Shown here: positions 20,494-28,135 of the stretch, one piece after another | How positions within the stretch are numbered: the first letter of the stretch is position 1 | Layout: every line of letters starts with the position of its first letter | Source: an uncultured Demequina sp. | Lineage (GTDB): Bacteria; Actinomycetota; Actinomycetes; Actinomycetales; Demequinaceae | Assembly (NCBI RefSeq): GCF_913055775.1 | Contig: NZ_CAJXJX010000006.1 | Location: 1 to 39,987 of the forward strand | Direction: 5' to 3' | DNA: 39,987 nt | Position numbers and translations under genes: made by a program | The notes under the pieces: generated by a model | Databases searched by the model: none | Told to the model about the DNA's origin: nothing | What the model saw: only the letters and a program-made list of their open reading frames with translations

Positions 20494-20700
20494 TTACTTC
20501 TTGCCGTAACGCTTCTCGAAGCGCGCGACGCGGCCGCCCGTGTCCATGATCTTCTGCTTGCCCGTGTAGAACGGGTGGCAGGCGGAGCAGACCTCGACGC
20601 TGATGGCGCCGGAGGTGACCGTCGAGTTGGTCTCGAACTGGTTGCCGCAGGTGCACGTGACAGTGGTGGCCACGTACTCGGGGTGAATGTCCTTCTTCAT
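20494..20700 (-). CDS. rpmE: 50S ribosomal protein L31, zinc-binding type
   Basis: A protein of 68 residues. Cys16, Cys18, Cys38 and Cys41 (TCTCGNQF and VCSACHPF) form the zinc site, so this is the C+ form used when zinc is plentiful. The ATG at 20700 is preceded by a GGGAGA binding site. It heads the rpmE-prfA-prmC-tsaC-wecA run. Confidence 0.97.
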   Translation of the reverse strand: MKKDIHPEYVATTVTCTCGNQFETNSTVTSGAISVEVCSACHPFYTGKQKIMDTGGRVARFEKRYGKK

Positions 20701-20772
20701 GATCTCCCTTAGAGGTGCCTCCGGGTCCGTCGTGCAGATTTTGCGCGCGGTGAACCGGACGGCCAGCGTTCG

Positions 20773-20781
20773 ATTATGCCA
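20773..20781 (-). promoter_or_regulatory. Extended -10 promoter upstream of rpmE
   Basis: On the minus strand TGGCATAAT combines the TGn extension with CATAAT, 5 of 6 to TATAAT. It lies 73 bases before the rpmE start. The -35 (about CGCCAA, 17 bases up) is poor, which an extended -10 can tolerate. Confidence 0.5.
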
Positions 20782-20886
20782 GATGGGGTGGCCCCTTGGC
20801 GAGTTGGCGCCCGCTCCCCCGCGTCGCCGCCCCACTCGCACCTGATCCCGCCCACCTGGCCCCCGCATCGGCCCCCGCCCGCGCCT

Positions 20887-20939
20887 CGCGAGTGACTCAG
20901 GGTCCAATCGTGGCGCTCTCGAGCACTCAGCCACTCGCG
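20887..20939. repeat. Upstream 53-bp palindromic element flanking the DUF559 gene
   Basis: Arms CGCGAGTGACTCAG (20887-20900) and CTCAGCCACTCGCG (20926-20939) pair at 8 outer bases perfectly and further in with a few mismatches; the interior differs from the downstream copy. The right arm GCACTCAGCCACTCGCG is identical over 17 bases to that of the element at 21922-21974. Confidence 0.8.
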
Positions 20940-20998
20940 ACGGCCCGACGCTGTCCACAGATCGAGAGACAGGACTACCGCGGCGGTCACGGCACCGA

Positions 20999-21934
20999 TT
21001 GCCTGGTGCGGTGCGACCTCTCCCCGATACTGCAGCGCGCGACACGCCGCTCGCCGAGACTCTTGCAGCCTGCGCGCACGCGTTCACGCGGTCAGAGTTG
21101 ATTGCGGGCTGGTCGAGGAGGCAACTCGACGGGGGGCTGTCCAGCGGAGCGGTGACCCGACTCGCGACGGGCATCTACTGCGGCAGCGCGCACACCACGA
21201 ACCCCGTCGTCCTCGGCGAGGCGCTCAACCGCTGGGTGCCACGCGGGGCGGTCACGGGTCAACTCGCGCTCCACCTCTACGCCCCTCGTCTGGCTCGGCC
21301 CGAGCGCTCCGATTACGCGATCGCGCACGGACTGCATCTCGAGCCGCCCGCGTGGGCTCGGTTGCATCAAGTCAATCTGCCCCGCACACGAGTGTTTCCT
21401 CAGGGCATCGCGTGCCTAGAGATGCCACGCGCTCTGCTGGACGCATGGCGCTTCGCCGCTCCAGCTCAGCGCCGCGACATACTGTGGGCGGCGTTGTGGG
21501 CGCGCGTGTGCACCTGGAAGCAACTGGCGCGCGAGGCGCAACGGACACCTCGAATAGCGGGCCGAAGAGATCTCGAGAGGCTCCTCGGCTGGTTCTCGGA
21601 AGGCGCGACGACGCCTCTCGAGGTGCGCGCGAAGCACGAGGCCTTTGCCGATCCACGCTTCCACGAGTTCGAGTGGCAGGCAGCGCTCGCATTGCCCTCC
21701 CGACGCGTATCGGTCGACATGTTGCACCGGCGCGCTGGCGTGGTGGTCGAACTGGACGGCGATCGATATCACTCGACTCGGGACGCGCGCGACAAGGATC
21801 GCGAGCGCCATACCGACCTCACCGCGGCGGGATTCGTGGTCCTTCGCTTTGGCTGGAACGACATCACGCGGCGACCAGGGTGGTGCCGCGAACGCGTGCT
21901 GGCTACCGTTGCCGCGCGCCTCGCGAGTGGCTAA
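20999..21934 (+). CDS. AbiEi-like winged helix plus DUF559 (PD-(D/E)XK, Vsr-like) nuclease-type protein
   Basis: A protein of 311 residues. Residues 25-65 ([20 protein letters not shown] to TGIYCG) look like the N-terminal winged helix of AbiEi-type antitoxins. Residues 236-292 form a DUF559/Vsr-like nuclease fold with candidate Asp240, Glu251 and Asp253 ([11 protein letters not shown]), then [21 protein letters not shown]. Its activity and targets are unknown; members are common and multicopy in actinobacteria. The start is uncertain: TTG 20999 or GTG 21011, neither with a good binding site. A 53-bp palindrome lies on each side, and the downstream one contains the stop codon. The gene interrupts the usual rho-rpmE adjacency, suggesting insertion. 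Confidence 0.75.
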   Translation: MPGAVRPLPDTAARDTPLAETLAACAHAFTRSELIAGWSRRQLDGGLSSGAVTRLATGIYCGSAHTTNPVVLGEALNRWVPRGAVTGQLALHLYAPRLARPERSDYAIAHGLHLEPPAWARLHQVNLPRTRVFPQGIACLEMPRALLDAWRFAAPAQRRDILWAALWARVCTWKQLAREAQRTPRIAGRRDLERLLGWFSEGATTPLEVRAKHEAFADPRFHEFEWQAALALPSRRVSVDMLHRRAGVVVELDGDRYHSTRDARDKDRERHTDLTAAGFVVLRFGWNDITRRPGWCRERVLATVAARLASG

Positions 21935-21974
21935 GTGCTCAGATCCTTCGATTCCGGGCACTCAGCCACTCGCG
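21922..21974. repeat. Downstream 53-bp palindromic element flanking the DUF559 gene
   Basis: Arms CGCGAGTGGCTAAGTGC (21922-21938) and GCACTCAGCCACTCGCG (21958-21974) pair over 17 bases with one G-T pair. The left arm encodes the last residues and the TAA stop of the DUF559 gene. It is also between convergent genes, so it could end both transcripts. It has the same length as the upstream copy. Confidence 0.85.
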
Positions 21975-22024
21975 GCGCGCGACTGGGGACCGCGGAGGTG
22001 GCGCTGGCCCTGCGTGCGAAACGA

Positions 22025-23872
22025 CTACTTGAGCGTGAGCTCGTTCTCGCCCTCGTCCTTGCCCGGCGTGGTCTTGGCGACCTGCATGAGGAACTCCGCG
22101 TTGGTGCGGTTCTCGCGCAGCTTGCCCAGGAGCAGCTCGGTCGCGGCCTGCGGCTCGAGCGCGGTGAGCACGCGGCGCAGCTTCCACATGACCTTGAGCT
22201 CCTCGGTGGAGACCAGGATCTCCTCGCGGCGCGTACCGGACGAGTTGACGTCCACGGCCGGGAAGATGCGGCGGTCGGCGAGCTGGCGCGACAGGCGCAG
22301 CTCCATGTTGCCGGTGCCCTTGAACTCCTCGAAGATGACCTCGTCCATCTTGGAGCCAGTGTCCACGAGAGCGGTCGCGAGGATGGTCAGCGAGCCACCG
22401 TTCTCGATGTTGCGCGCGGCGCCGAAGAACTTCTTGGGCGGGTACAGCGCGGCCGAGTCGACACCACCGGACAGGATGCGACCCGATGCGGGCGCGGCCA
22501 GGTTGTACGCGCGGCCCAGGCGGGTGATGCCGTCCAGCAGCACCACGACGTCCTGGCCCAGCTCGACCAGGCGCTTGGCGCGCTCGATCGCGAGCTCCGC
22601 CACCTGCGTGTGGTCGCCTGCGGGCCGGTCGAAGGTCGAGGCGATGACCTCGCCCTTGACCGAGCGCTGGAAGTCCGTGACCTCCTCGGGACGCTCGTCC
22701 ACCAGCACCACCATGAGGTGGACCTCGGGGTTGTTGGCGGAGATCGCGTTGGCGATCGCCTGCATGATGAGCGTCTTGCCGGCCTTGGGCGGCGACACGA
22801 TCAGGCCGCGCTGGCCCTTGCCGATGGGTGCGACGAGGTCGATCACACGGGTCGACAGCGTGCGCGGGTCGGTCTCGAGGTGCAGGCGCTCCTGCGGGTA
22901 GAGCGGGGTGAGGTCGCCGAACTCCTTGCGCGAACGCGCCTCCTCGGGCGACACGCCGTTCACGGTGTCGACGGCCGCGAGCGCGTTGAACTTCTGGCGC
23001 TGGCCGCGCTCGCCCGGGCGGGGCGGGCGGACGGTGCCGGTGATCGCGTCACCCTTGCGCAGGCCGTACTTCTTGACCTGGTTCATCGAGACATAGACGT
23101 CCGACTTCCCCGCCATGTATCCGGTGGTGCGGATGAACGCGTAGTTGTCGAGGACGTCCACGATGCCGCCGACGGGGCTGAGCTCCTCGTCCTCGCGCAC
23201 CTCGTCCTCGTCCTGGCGCACGCCCTGGCCGCCACCCTGGCTGCCGCCTTCGCGCTCGTCGCGGTTGCGGTTGCGACCGCGGCCACGGCCACGGCGCCGG
23301 CGCCCGCCGCGCTCGTCGTCGTCGTTGCTGCGGTTGCCCTGGCCGCCGCCGTCACGGCTGCCCTGGTTGCCTCCGTCGTTGCGGTTGCCGCCCTGGTCTC
23401 CACCGGAGCCGGCGATCTGGACCGCCTCGGCGGCGCGGCGCGCGCGCTCGTCGGCGTCGTCGTCGCCGGACTGCTTGCCGCTCTGGTTCCCGCTCTGGTT
23501 CCCACCCTGAGGCGCGCCCTGATCCGCGCTTGCGCGGCGCGAGCGGTTCTGGCCGCCGCGCTGATCGCCCTGCTGGCGGTCGCTGCCGCCGGCGTCTGGC
23601 GCGTCGGTGGCCGGCGCGTCGTTCTTCGGGGAAGCCGCGGGCGTGTCGCTCTTCGCGGAGTCCGCGGGCGCATCGGCCTTCGCCGCAGGCGCAGCGCTCG
23701 GCGCCTTCGCCGGCACGACGCCACCGTTCTTGATCGCCTCGACGAGGTCGCTCTTGCGCATCTTCTTGACGCCGGAGACCCCGAGCTCGGAGGCGAGAGC
23801 CTGCAGCTGGGGAAGCTTCATGGCGCTGAGGGCCGCGCCGGAGCCGGCTGCGGCCTCTTGGGTGTCTGTCAC
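22025..23872 (-). CDS. rho: Transcription termination factor Rho with a long disordered N-terminal insert
   Basis: A protein of 615 residues, against 419 in E. coli. It is a hexameric RNA-dependent ATPase that ends transcription. The Rho N-terminal helix bundle is at about 15-50 (SAMKLPQLQALASELGVSG). Residues about 55-230 are a low-complexity stretch rich in Gly, Asn, Asp and Arg (GGRRRRGRGRGRNRNRDE). The RNA-binding domain (LDNYAFIRTTGYM) and ATPase (PPKAGKT 361-367, VVLLDGITRLGRAYN) follow. The GTG at 23872 with AAAGGA upstream is chosen; the frame is open to 24037, including ATG 23988, but that part does not look like Rho. Inserts of this sort are known in other actinobacterial Rho proteins. 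Confidence 0.95.
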   Translation of the reverse strand: MTDTQEAAAGSGAALSAMKLPQLQALASELGVSGVKKMRKSDLVEAIKNGGVVPAKAPSAAPAAKADAPADSAKSDTPAASPKNDAPATDAPDAGGSDRQQGDQRGGQNRSRRASADQGAPQGGNQSGNQSGKQSGDDDADERARRAAEAVQIAGSGGDQGGNRNDGGNQGSRDGGGQGNRSNDDDERGGRRRRGRGRGRNRNRDEREGGSQGGGQGVRQDEDEVREDEELSPVGGIVDVLDNYAFIRTTGYMAGKSDVYVSMNQVKKYGLRKGDAITGTVRPPRPGERGQRQKFNALAAVDTVNGVSPEEARSRKEFGDLTPLYPQERLHLETDPRTLSTRVIDLVAPIGKGQRGLIVSPPKAGKTLIMQAIANAISANNPEVHLMVVLVDERPEEVTDFQRSVKGEVIASTFDRPAGDHTQVAELAIERAKRLVELGQDVVVLLDGITRLGRAYNLAAPASGRILSGGVDSAALYPPKKFFGAARNIENGGSLTILATALVDTGSKMDEVIFEEFKGTGNMELRLSRQLADRRIFPAVDVNSSGTRREEILVSTEELKVMWKLRRVLTALEPQAATELLLGKLRENRTNAEFLMQVAKTTPGKDEGENELTLK

Positions 23873-24027
23873 TGAGAATCGTCCTTTTCTTCGCACGAGC
23901 CCATCTGGCTCAGCATGTGCGAGCAGCCCAGGCGCTCGGGTACGCGTACGCCGTCGTCCGCTGACGCCTGAATGCCGTGGGAATGCCATCCGCCGTGGCT
24001 GGTTGCCGACCGGGGGAGACGCCCAAC

Positions 24028-24056
24028 AGGCTACCACCGTGGGGCGACACGCCCAA
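24028..24056 (-). promoter_or_regulatory. Putative rho promoter
   Basis: On the minus strand TTGGGC (plus GCCCAA 24051-24056) and TAGCCT (plus AGGCTA 24028-24033) are 17 bases apart. This would give a leader of about 150 bases before the GTG at 23872. Confidence 0.45.
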
Positions 24057-24148
24057 ACAGCGCTGTGGACGGCGCGCCGATGCGGCGGCGGGTTCGCGCG
24101 AGCGGTCTCGTTGCGAGGGCCGATGCGTGGGCTGGGTCGCGTTTCCTG

Positions 24149-24177
24149 TTGCCGTGTGCCCGGCGCGGCAATAGATT
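24149..24177 (+). promoter_or_regulatory. Putative promoter of the DUF6325-SHOCT-DUF389 operon
   Basis: TTGCCG at 24149-24154 and TAGATT at 24172-24177 are 17 bases apart, a good fit to the housekeeping consensus. The transcript would carry a leader of about 48 bases with a GAGGAGC binding site before ATG 24232. Confidence 0.55.
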
Positions 24178-24231
24178 CCGAGGAGGCGGTTTCGCCCCCT
24201 TTCCAGCACCCCGACGCACGAGGAGCACACC

Positions 24232-24672
24232 ATGACCCTGGGCCCCATTGAGGTGGTGACGATCGGGTTCGAGACCGATCGCTTCCAAGGAGACATCATT
24301 CCCGAGCTCGAGCGGCTGGGGGAGGCGGGGACGATCAGCGTCGCCGACGGCGTCTTCGTCCAGCGCGTCTCCGAGGAGGAGACCGCGATCGTCGAGTTCG
24401 GCCAGGACGACGCGGACGGCGAGCTCGCCCGCGTGGGCGCTCTCGTGGGAGAGGCCATGGGGCTGATCTCGGACGAGGACGTCGACGCGCTCACCGCCGA
24501 GCTTCCCGTCGGCGCCTCGGCCGCGATCCTCGTGTTCGAGCACACCTGGGTCAAGCCGCTGCGCGACGCCATCGCTGCCGCAGGCGGCGAGCTCATCGAC
24601 TCGATCCGGGTCCCTGGCCCGGTGGTTCAGGAGGTGCTCGACGCCGTCGCAGCACTCGAGGAGGAGGACTGA
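24232..24672 (+). CDS. DUF6325-type small acidic protein
   Basis: A protein of 146 residues with an alpha/beta ferredoxin-like pattern in two halves (GPIEVVTIGFETDRFQGDII; AAILVFEHTWVKPLRDAIAAAGG). It resembles the actinobacterial DUF6325 family, related in style to DUF1269 membrane-associated stress proteins. Such genes usually lie next to a SHOCT-domain gene, as here (1 base apart). Biochemical role unknown. GAGGAGC upstream supports ATG 24232. Confidence 0.75.
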   Translation: MTLGPIEVVTIGFETDRFQGDIIPELERLGEAGTISVADGVFVQRVSEEETAIVEFGQDDADGELARVGALVGEAMGLISDEDVDALTAELPVGASAAILVFEHTWVKPLRDAIAAAGGELIDSIRVPGPVVQEVLDAVAALEEED

Positions 24673-24673
24673 C

Positions 24674-25039
24674 ATGCCCCGCAGGATCGGCCGACCCGGC
24701 CTCATCGGAACCATGGCCCGCACGGCCGTCATCTCGGGCACTGCCACCGCGGTGTCAGGTGGAGTCGCCCGCCGCCAGGCAGGACGGGCGCAGTCGCGTC
24801 AGCAGCAGCAGTACCTGGAGCAGCAGCAGGCGGCACAGGTGCAGGCGAACGAGGCGCAGCTCGCCTCGATGCAGGCTCAGCTTGCGGCCGCGCAGGCGCA
24901 GCCCGCGGTGGTGGAGGCCGCGCCCGGCGGCGGAGACGACATGATGGCGCAGCTGCAGAAGCTCGCCGAGATGAAGAATGCTGGAATCCTGAGCGACTCC
25001 GAGTTCGCCGCAGCCAAGGCGAAGCTGCTCTCGTCATGA
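24674..25039 (+). CDS. SHOCT-domain protein
   Basis: A protein of 121 residues. It has a basic N-terminus with a weakly hydrophobic segment (IGTMARTAVISGTATAVSGG), then a Gln/Ala-rich helix (about 40-78). At the C-terminus is a SHOCT motif (MMAQLQKLAEMKNAGILSDSEFAAAKAKLL), a short domain thought to mediate oligomerisation. Its GAGGAGGACTGAC binding site overlaps the end of the previous gene, and its stop overlaps the DUF389 start (ATGA), so the three products are made together. Confidence 0.8.
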   Translation: MPRRIGRPGLIGTMARTAVISGTATAVSGGVARRQAGRAQSRQQQQYLEQQQAAQVQANEAQLASMQAQLAAAQAQPAVVEAAPGGGDDMMAQLQKLAEMKNAGILSDSEFAAAKAKLLSS

Positions 25040-26076
25040 GCCGGTGGACCTCCCTGGTGCGCGAGACGCGCTGGGGAGCGAAGCTCAACACCGTCGACTA
25101 CCTGCGCGAGGCGGCCTTCTTCGAGGGCCCGACCGTGCGGTCGCAGCACACCCGTTTCTGGCTGCTGCTGATCCTGTCCTCGGCGATCGCGTCTGCGGGT
25201 GTCGTCGCGAACTCGACGGCCACGGTGATCGGCGCCATGATCGTGGCCCCACTGATGCGGCCCATCCAGGGCACCATGATCGCGACGGTGCTGGGCGACC
25301 GCCGCAATCTGATCCGGTCGATCCTCATCATGGTGTCGGGCGCCGTGGCGGCGATGGCCGTGGGCTTCCTGATCGGACTGATCGTGATCCAGGAGGTCAC
25401 CGCGCAGACCAACGACCAGGTGGCGGGGCGCGTCTCCCCCGGCCTGGTCGATCTGTTCGCGGCGTTCGCGGTCGGCGCCGTGGGCTCGATCGCGATCGTG
25501 CGCTCCGACATCTCGGACACACTTCCTGGCGTCGCAATCGCGATCTCACTGGTGCCGCCGCTGTGCGTCGCGGGTCTCGCGCTCGAATCGGGCGAACCGG
25601 GCCAGGCCTTCGGCGCGGTCCTGCTGTTCGTGACGAACGTCGCCGCCATTCTCGCGACGGGCTCGATCGTCATGGCGATCTACGGATTCTCGCGACTACG
25701 GCTGCTCGAGGCGGAGGACAAGGAGGCCGAGCGCCGCCGCCGTGTCAAGGCCTACATCACGACCGCGATCCTGGTCGCACTGGTCGCGGGTCCGCTCACC
25801 TACTCGACCGCGCAGGCGATCGAGTCGCGCTCGCGCGAACAGGCGGTGCGCGATTTCGTCGAGGAAGCGACCGAGAATGCGCGCTGGAAGATCATCTCGA
25901 TCCAGCCGCGCGAGGGCGACCTGATCGTGGTGCAGCTCAAGGGCACGCCGCCCATTCCGGACCTCGAGCCCGTGTGGGCGGAGATGGAGGACGCGGGCCT
26001 CGACACGGCGGAGATCGTGGTCGAGTTCGTGCCGACCTATTCGTTCGACGTGAACGGGCCGCGAGACTCAGCGTGA
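25036..26076 (+). CDS. DUF389-family membrane protein
   Basis: A protein of 346 residues with about six spans. The DUF389 core is clear: SSAIASAGVVANSTATVIGAMIVAPLM region (about 50-76), then PIQGTMIATVLGDRRNLIRS, and later ISDTLPGVAIAISLVPPLCVAGLAL. After residue 235 is a charged linker, one more span and a soluble C-terminal domain (about 275-346). The family's transport or signalling role is not established. It is coupled to the SHOCT gene by ATGA. The shared operon suggests an envelope or stress-linked complex, which is inference. Confidence 0.85.
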   Translation: MSRWTSLVRETRWGAKLNTVDYLREAAFFEGPTVRSQHTRFWLLLILSSAIASAGVVANSTATVIGAMIVAPLMRPIQGTMIATVLGDRRNLIRSILIMVSGAVAAMAVGFLIGLIVIQEVTAQTNDQVAGRVSPGLVDLFAAFAVGAVGSIAIVRSDISDTLPGVAIAISLVPPLCVAGLALESGEPGQAFGAVLLFVTNVAAILATGSIVMAIYGFSRLRLLEAEDKEAERRRRVKAYITTAILVALVAGPLTYSTAQAIESRSREQAVRDFVEEATENARWKIISIQPREGDLIVVQLKGTPPIPDLEPVWAEMEDAGLDTAEIVVEFVPTYSFDVNGPRDSA

Positions 26077-26084
26077 GCGGGTGA

Positions 26085-26104
26085 CCGGCGCCGACCGGTG
26101 CCGG
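26085..26104. terminator. Hairpin between convergent DUF389 and ABC exporter genes
   Basis: CCGGCGCC (26085-26092) and GGTGCCGG (26097-26104) form an 8-bp stem with one G-T pair and a GACC loop, placed 9 bases after one stop and 12 before the other. There is no T-run, as is common for actinobacterial terminators. It could act in both directions. Confidence 0.45.
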
Positions 26105-26116
26105 GAACGCGCAGCC

Positions 26117-28135
26117 TCAGGTCTGCGGCGCACCCTCGTGCGGCTCATCCACAATCGGCACCTCGCCGGTGTCGTGGGCGGCGACCACGGGGTCGAGCGC
26201 CACGGGCGCGTCCGGCGGCAGTGACAGGGGCGGCTCTGGCGGCACGTGGGGGTCCTGGGGCTCTTCGACCTCGTCGATGGGCGCCGCGAACTGTGCCTCG
26301 TACAGGCGCGCGTAGGCGCCCTTCGCCTGCAGCAACTCGGCGTGATTGCCCTGTTCGACGATCGACCCGTTCTCCATCACCAGGATGAGGTCAGCGTCGC
26401 GAATGGTCGAGAGGCGGTGCGCGATCACGAACGCGGTGCGGTCCTTGCGCAGCTCGGCCATCGCTCGCTGGACCAGCAGCTCGGTGCGGGTGTCGACGGA
26501 ACTCGTGGCCTCGTCCAGGATGAGCACCTGCGGCTGTGCCACGAACGCTCGAGCGATGGTGATGAGCTGCCGCTCTCCCGCGGAGATGTTCGTCGCATCG
26601 TCGTCGAGAACGGTGTCGTAGCCGTCGGGAAGCGAGTGCACGAACCGATCCACATAGGCGGCCTTCGCCGCATCGAGGATCTGCTCCTCCGTCGCGCTCG
26701 TGCGCCCGTAGGCGATGTTGTCGCGGATGGTGCCACCGAAGAGCCACGTGTCCTGGAGCACCATGCCCGTCCGCGAGCGCAGGTCGGCACGCGTCATCGC
26801 GGCGATGTCGGTGCCGTCAAGGGTGATGCGCCCGCTGTCGAGCTCGTAGAAGCGCATGATCAGGTTCACGAGCGTGGTCTTGCCCGCACCCGTCGGGCCC
26901 ACGATCGCGACCGTGCGGCCCGGCCACACCTCGAGGTTCAGGTCCTCGATCAGCGGCTTGTCCTCGACGTAGCGGAAGGGGACGTCCTCGAAGACCAGGC
27001 GGCCGTGGTCATCCTCCGGGGTCTGTGCAGGCTCGACATCCGGATCCTGGTCCTCGGCGTCGAGGAGCTCGAAGACTCGCTCCGCGGAGGCGACTCCGGA
27101 CTGCAGGAGGTTGGCCATGGAGCCCAGCTGGCTGATGGGCTGCTGGAACTGGCGCGAGTACTGGATGAAGGCCTGCACGTCGCCCAGCGTCATGGTGCCG
27201 CTGGCGACCCTCAGGCCGCCTACCACGGCGATGACCACGTACACGAGGTTCCCGATGAACATCGCCGACGGCATGATGATCCCGGAGATGAACTGGGCGC
27301 CGAAGCTCGCCTCGTAGAGCTCTTCATTCTTCGCCGCGAACTCCTTCGCGGTCTGCTTCTGGCGGCCGAACAGCTTCACGAGCGCGTGGCCGGTGTAGCC
27401 CTCCTCGATCTGCGAGTTGAGCTCACCAGTGTGCTTCCACTGCGCGACAAACTTGGGCTGCGACCGCTTGGCGATCTGCGCGACCACCACGGCGGTGAGC
27501 GGAATCGAGATGAGCGCCACGAGAGCGAGTTCCCACGAGATCGAGAACATCATGATGAGGATGCCGATCACGGTGAGCACGGACGTGAAGACCTGGCTCA
27601 GCGTCTGCTGCAGCGTCTGCGAGATGTTGTCGATGTCGTTGGTCACGCGGCTCAGGAGGTCGCCGCGCTGGTGGGTGTCGAAGTAGCTCAGCGGGAGCCG
27701 GTGGACCTTGTCCTCGACACTCTCGCGCAGGCGGAAGATGGTGCGCTGCGTCACGCCGTTGAGGATGAAGCCCTGGGCGAGTCCCAGGATCGCCGAGCCG
27801 ATGTAGATGATCACGACCCACAGCAGGATCCCGTGAAGCTTCGGGAAGTCGATGCCGCCGGCAAGGAAGCCCTCGAAGATCACGGTGGTCGCGTTGCCGA
27901 GGATCTTGGGGCCCACGACGGACAGCGCGACGGAGCCCGCGCCCAGGACCACCACGAGCCAGACCAGCCACTTCTCGGGCCCCAGGAGCTTGACCAGGCG
28001 GATGCCACTGGCCTTGAAGTTGTCGGCCTTCTCGGACGGCGCACCCATCCCCGGCCCACCGGGGCCGTGCTGGCGCTGCTGGGGAGGCCGCGGCTGGTCG
28101 GCGGTGGTCTCCTCGGTCTCGGTCGCCTCCGTCAT
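26117..28135 (-). CDS. ABC exporter half-transporter, catalytic-site subunit
   Basis: A protein of 672 residues: a Pro/Gln-rich cytosolic N-terminus (about 1-40), six spans (about 55-345) and an ATPase domain with a roughly 45-residue C-terminal tail. Walker A is at 413-421 (GPTGAGKTT), Walker B ends Asp541-Glu542 (LILDEATS), and the switch His is 573 (IAHRLST). The signature is altered to ISAGE (517-521) instead of LSGGQ. Its partner has the complementary pattern, as in heterodimeric exporters such as TM287/288, LmrCD or BmrCD. ATG 28135 with AGGAGG 7 bases upstream is preferred; GTG 28138 is possible. Likely substrate: drugs or lipids, unproven. Confidence 0.9.
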   Translation of the reverse strand: MTEATETEETTADQPRPPQQRQHGPGGPGMGAPSEKADNFKASGIRLVKLLGPEKWLVWLVVVLGAGSVALSVVGPKILGNATTVIFEGFLAGGIDFPKLHGILLWVVIIYIGSAILGLAQGFILNGVTQRTIFRLRESVEDKVHRLPLSYFDTHQRGDLLSRVTNDIDNISQTLQQTLSQVFTSVLTVIGILIMMFSISWELALVALISIPLTAVVVAQIAKRSQPKFVAQWKHTGELNSQIEEGYTGHALVKLFGRQKQTAKEFAAKNEELYEASFGAQFISGIIMPSAMFIGNLVYVVIAVVGGLRVASGTMTLGDVQAFIQYSRQFQQPISQLGSMANLLQSGVASAERVFELLDAEDQDPDVEPAQTPEDDHGRLVFEDVPFRYVEDKPLIEDLNLEVWPGRTVAIVGPTGAGKTTLVNLIMRFYELDSGRITLDGTDIAAMTRADLRSRTGMVLQDTWLFGGTIRDNIAYGRTSATEEQILDAAKAAYVDRFVHSLPDGYDTVLDDDATNISAGERQLITIARAFVAQPQVLILDEATSSVDTRTELLVQRAMAELRKDRTAFVIAHRLSTIRDADLILVMENGSIVEQGNHAELLQAKGAYARLYEAQFAAPIDEVEEPQDPHVPPEPPLSLPPDAPVALDPVVAAHDTGEVPIVDEPHEGAPQT

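Larger units (their letters stand above)
20701..20998. other. 298-bp region between rpmE and the DUF559 gene
   Basis: This gap holds the rpmE promoter (extended -10 at 20773-20781) and the upstream 53-bp palindrome (20887-20939). A weaker inverted pair, GCGAGTTGGC at 20799-20808 and GCCCCACTCGC at 20829-20839, looks like a decayed relative of the palindrome arms. No convincing small gene or RNA was seen. Confidence 0.5.
23873..24231. other. 359-bp divergent region between rho and the DUF6325 gene
   Basis: It holds back-to-back promoters: one for rho (minus) and one for the DUF6325 operon (plus). The rho transcript would have a leader of about 150 bases, in which the rho frame stays open; long leaders are often used for Rho autoregulation. 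Two similar TTGGGCGT sequences occur on the minus strand near 24019-24056. No separate gene was seen. Confidence 0.45.

Noticed and set aside
20951-20960. CTGTCCACAG resembling a DnaA box
   Set aside because: Single imperfect match with no cluster and no origin genes nearby.
21372-21692. Possible small toxin gene antisense to the DUF559 gene
   Set aside because: I looked for an AbiEii-like partner because of the AbiEi-like helix; the frame is Arg/Ala-rich shadow with no nucleotidyltransferase motif.
23873-24037. N-terminal extension of Rho, including an in-frame ATG at 23988
   Set aside because: The added residues are Arg/Pro-rich and unlike Rho; GTG 23872 has AAAGGA and gives the normal VTDT start. 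Not fully excluded.
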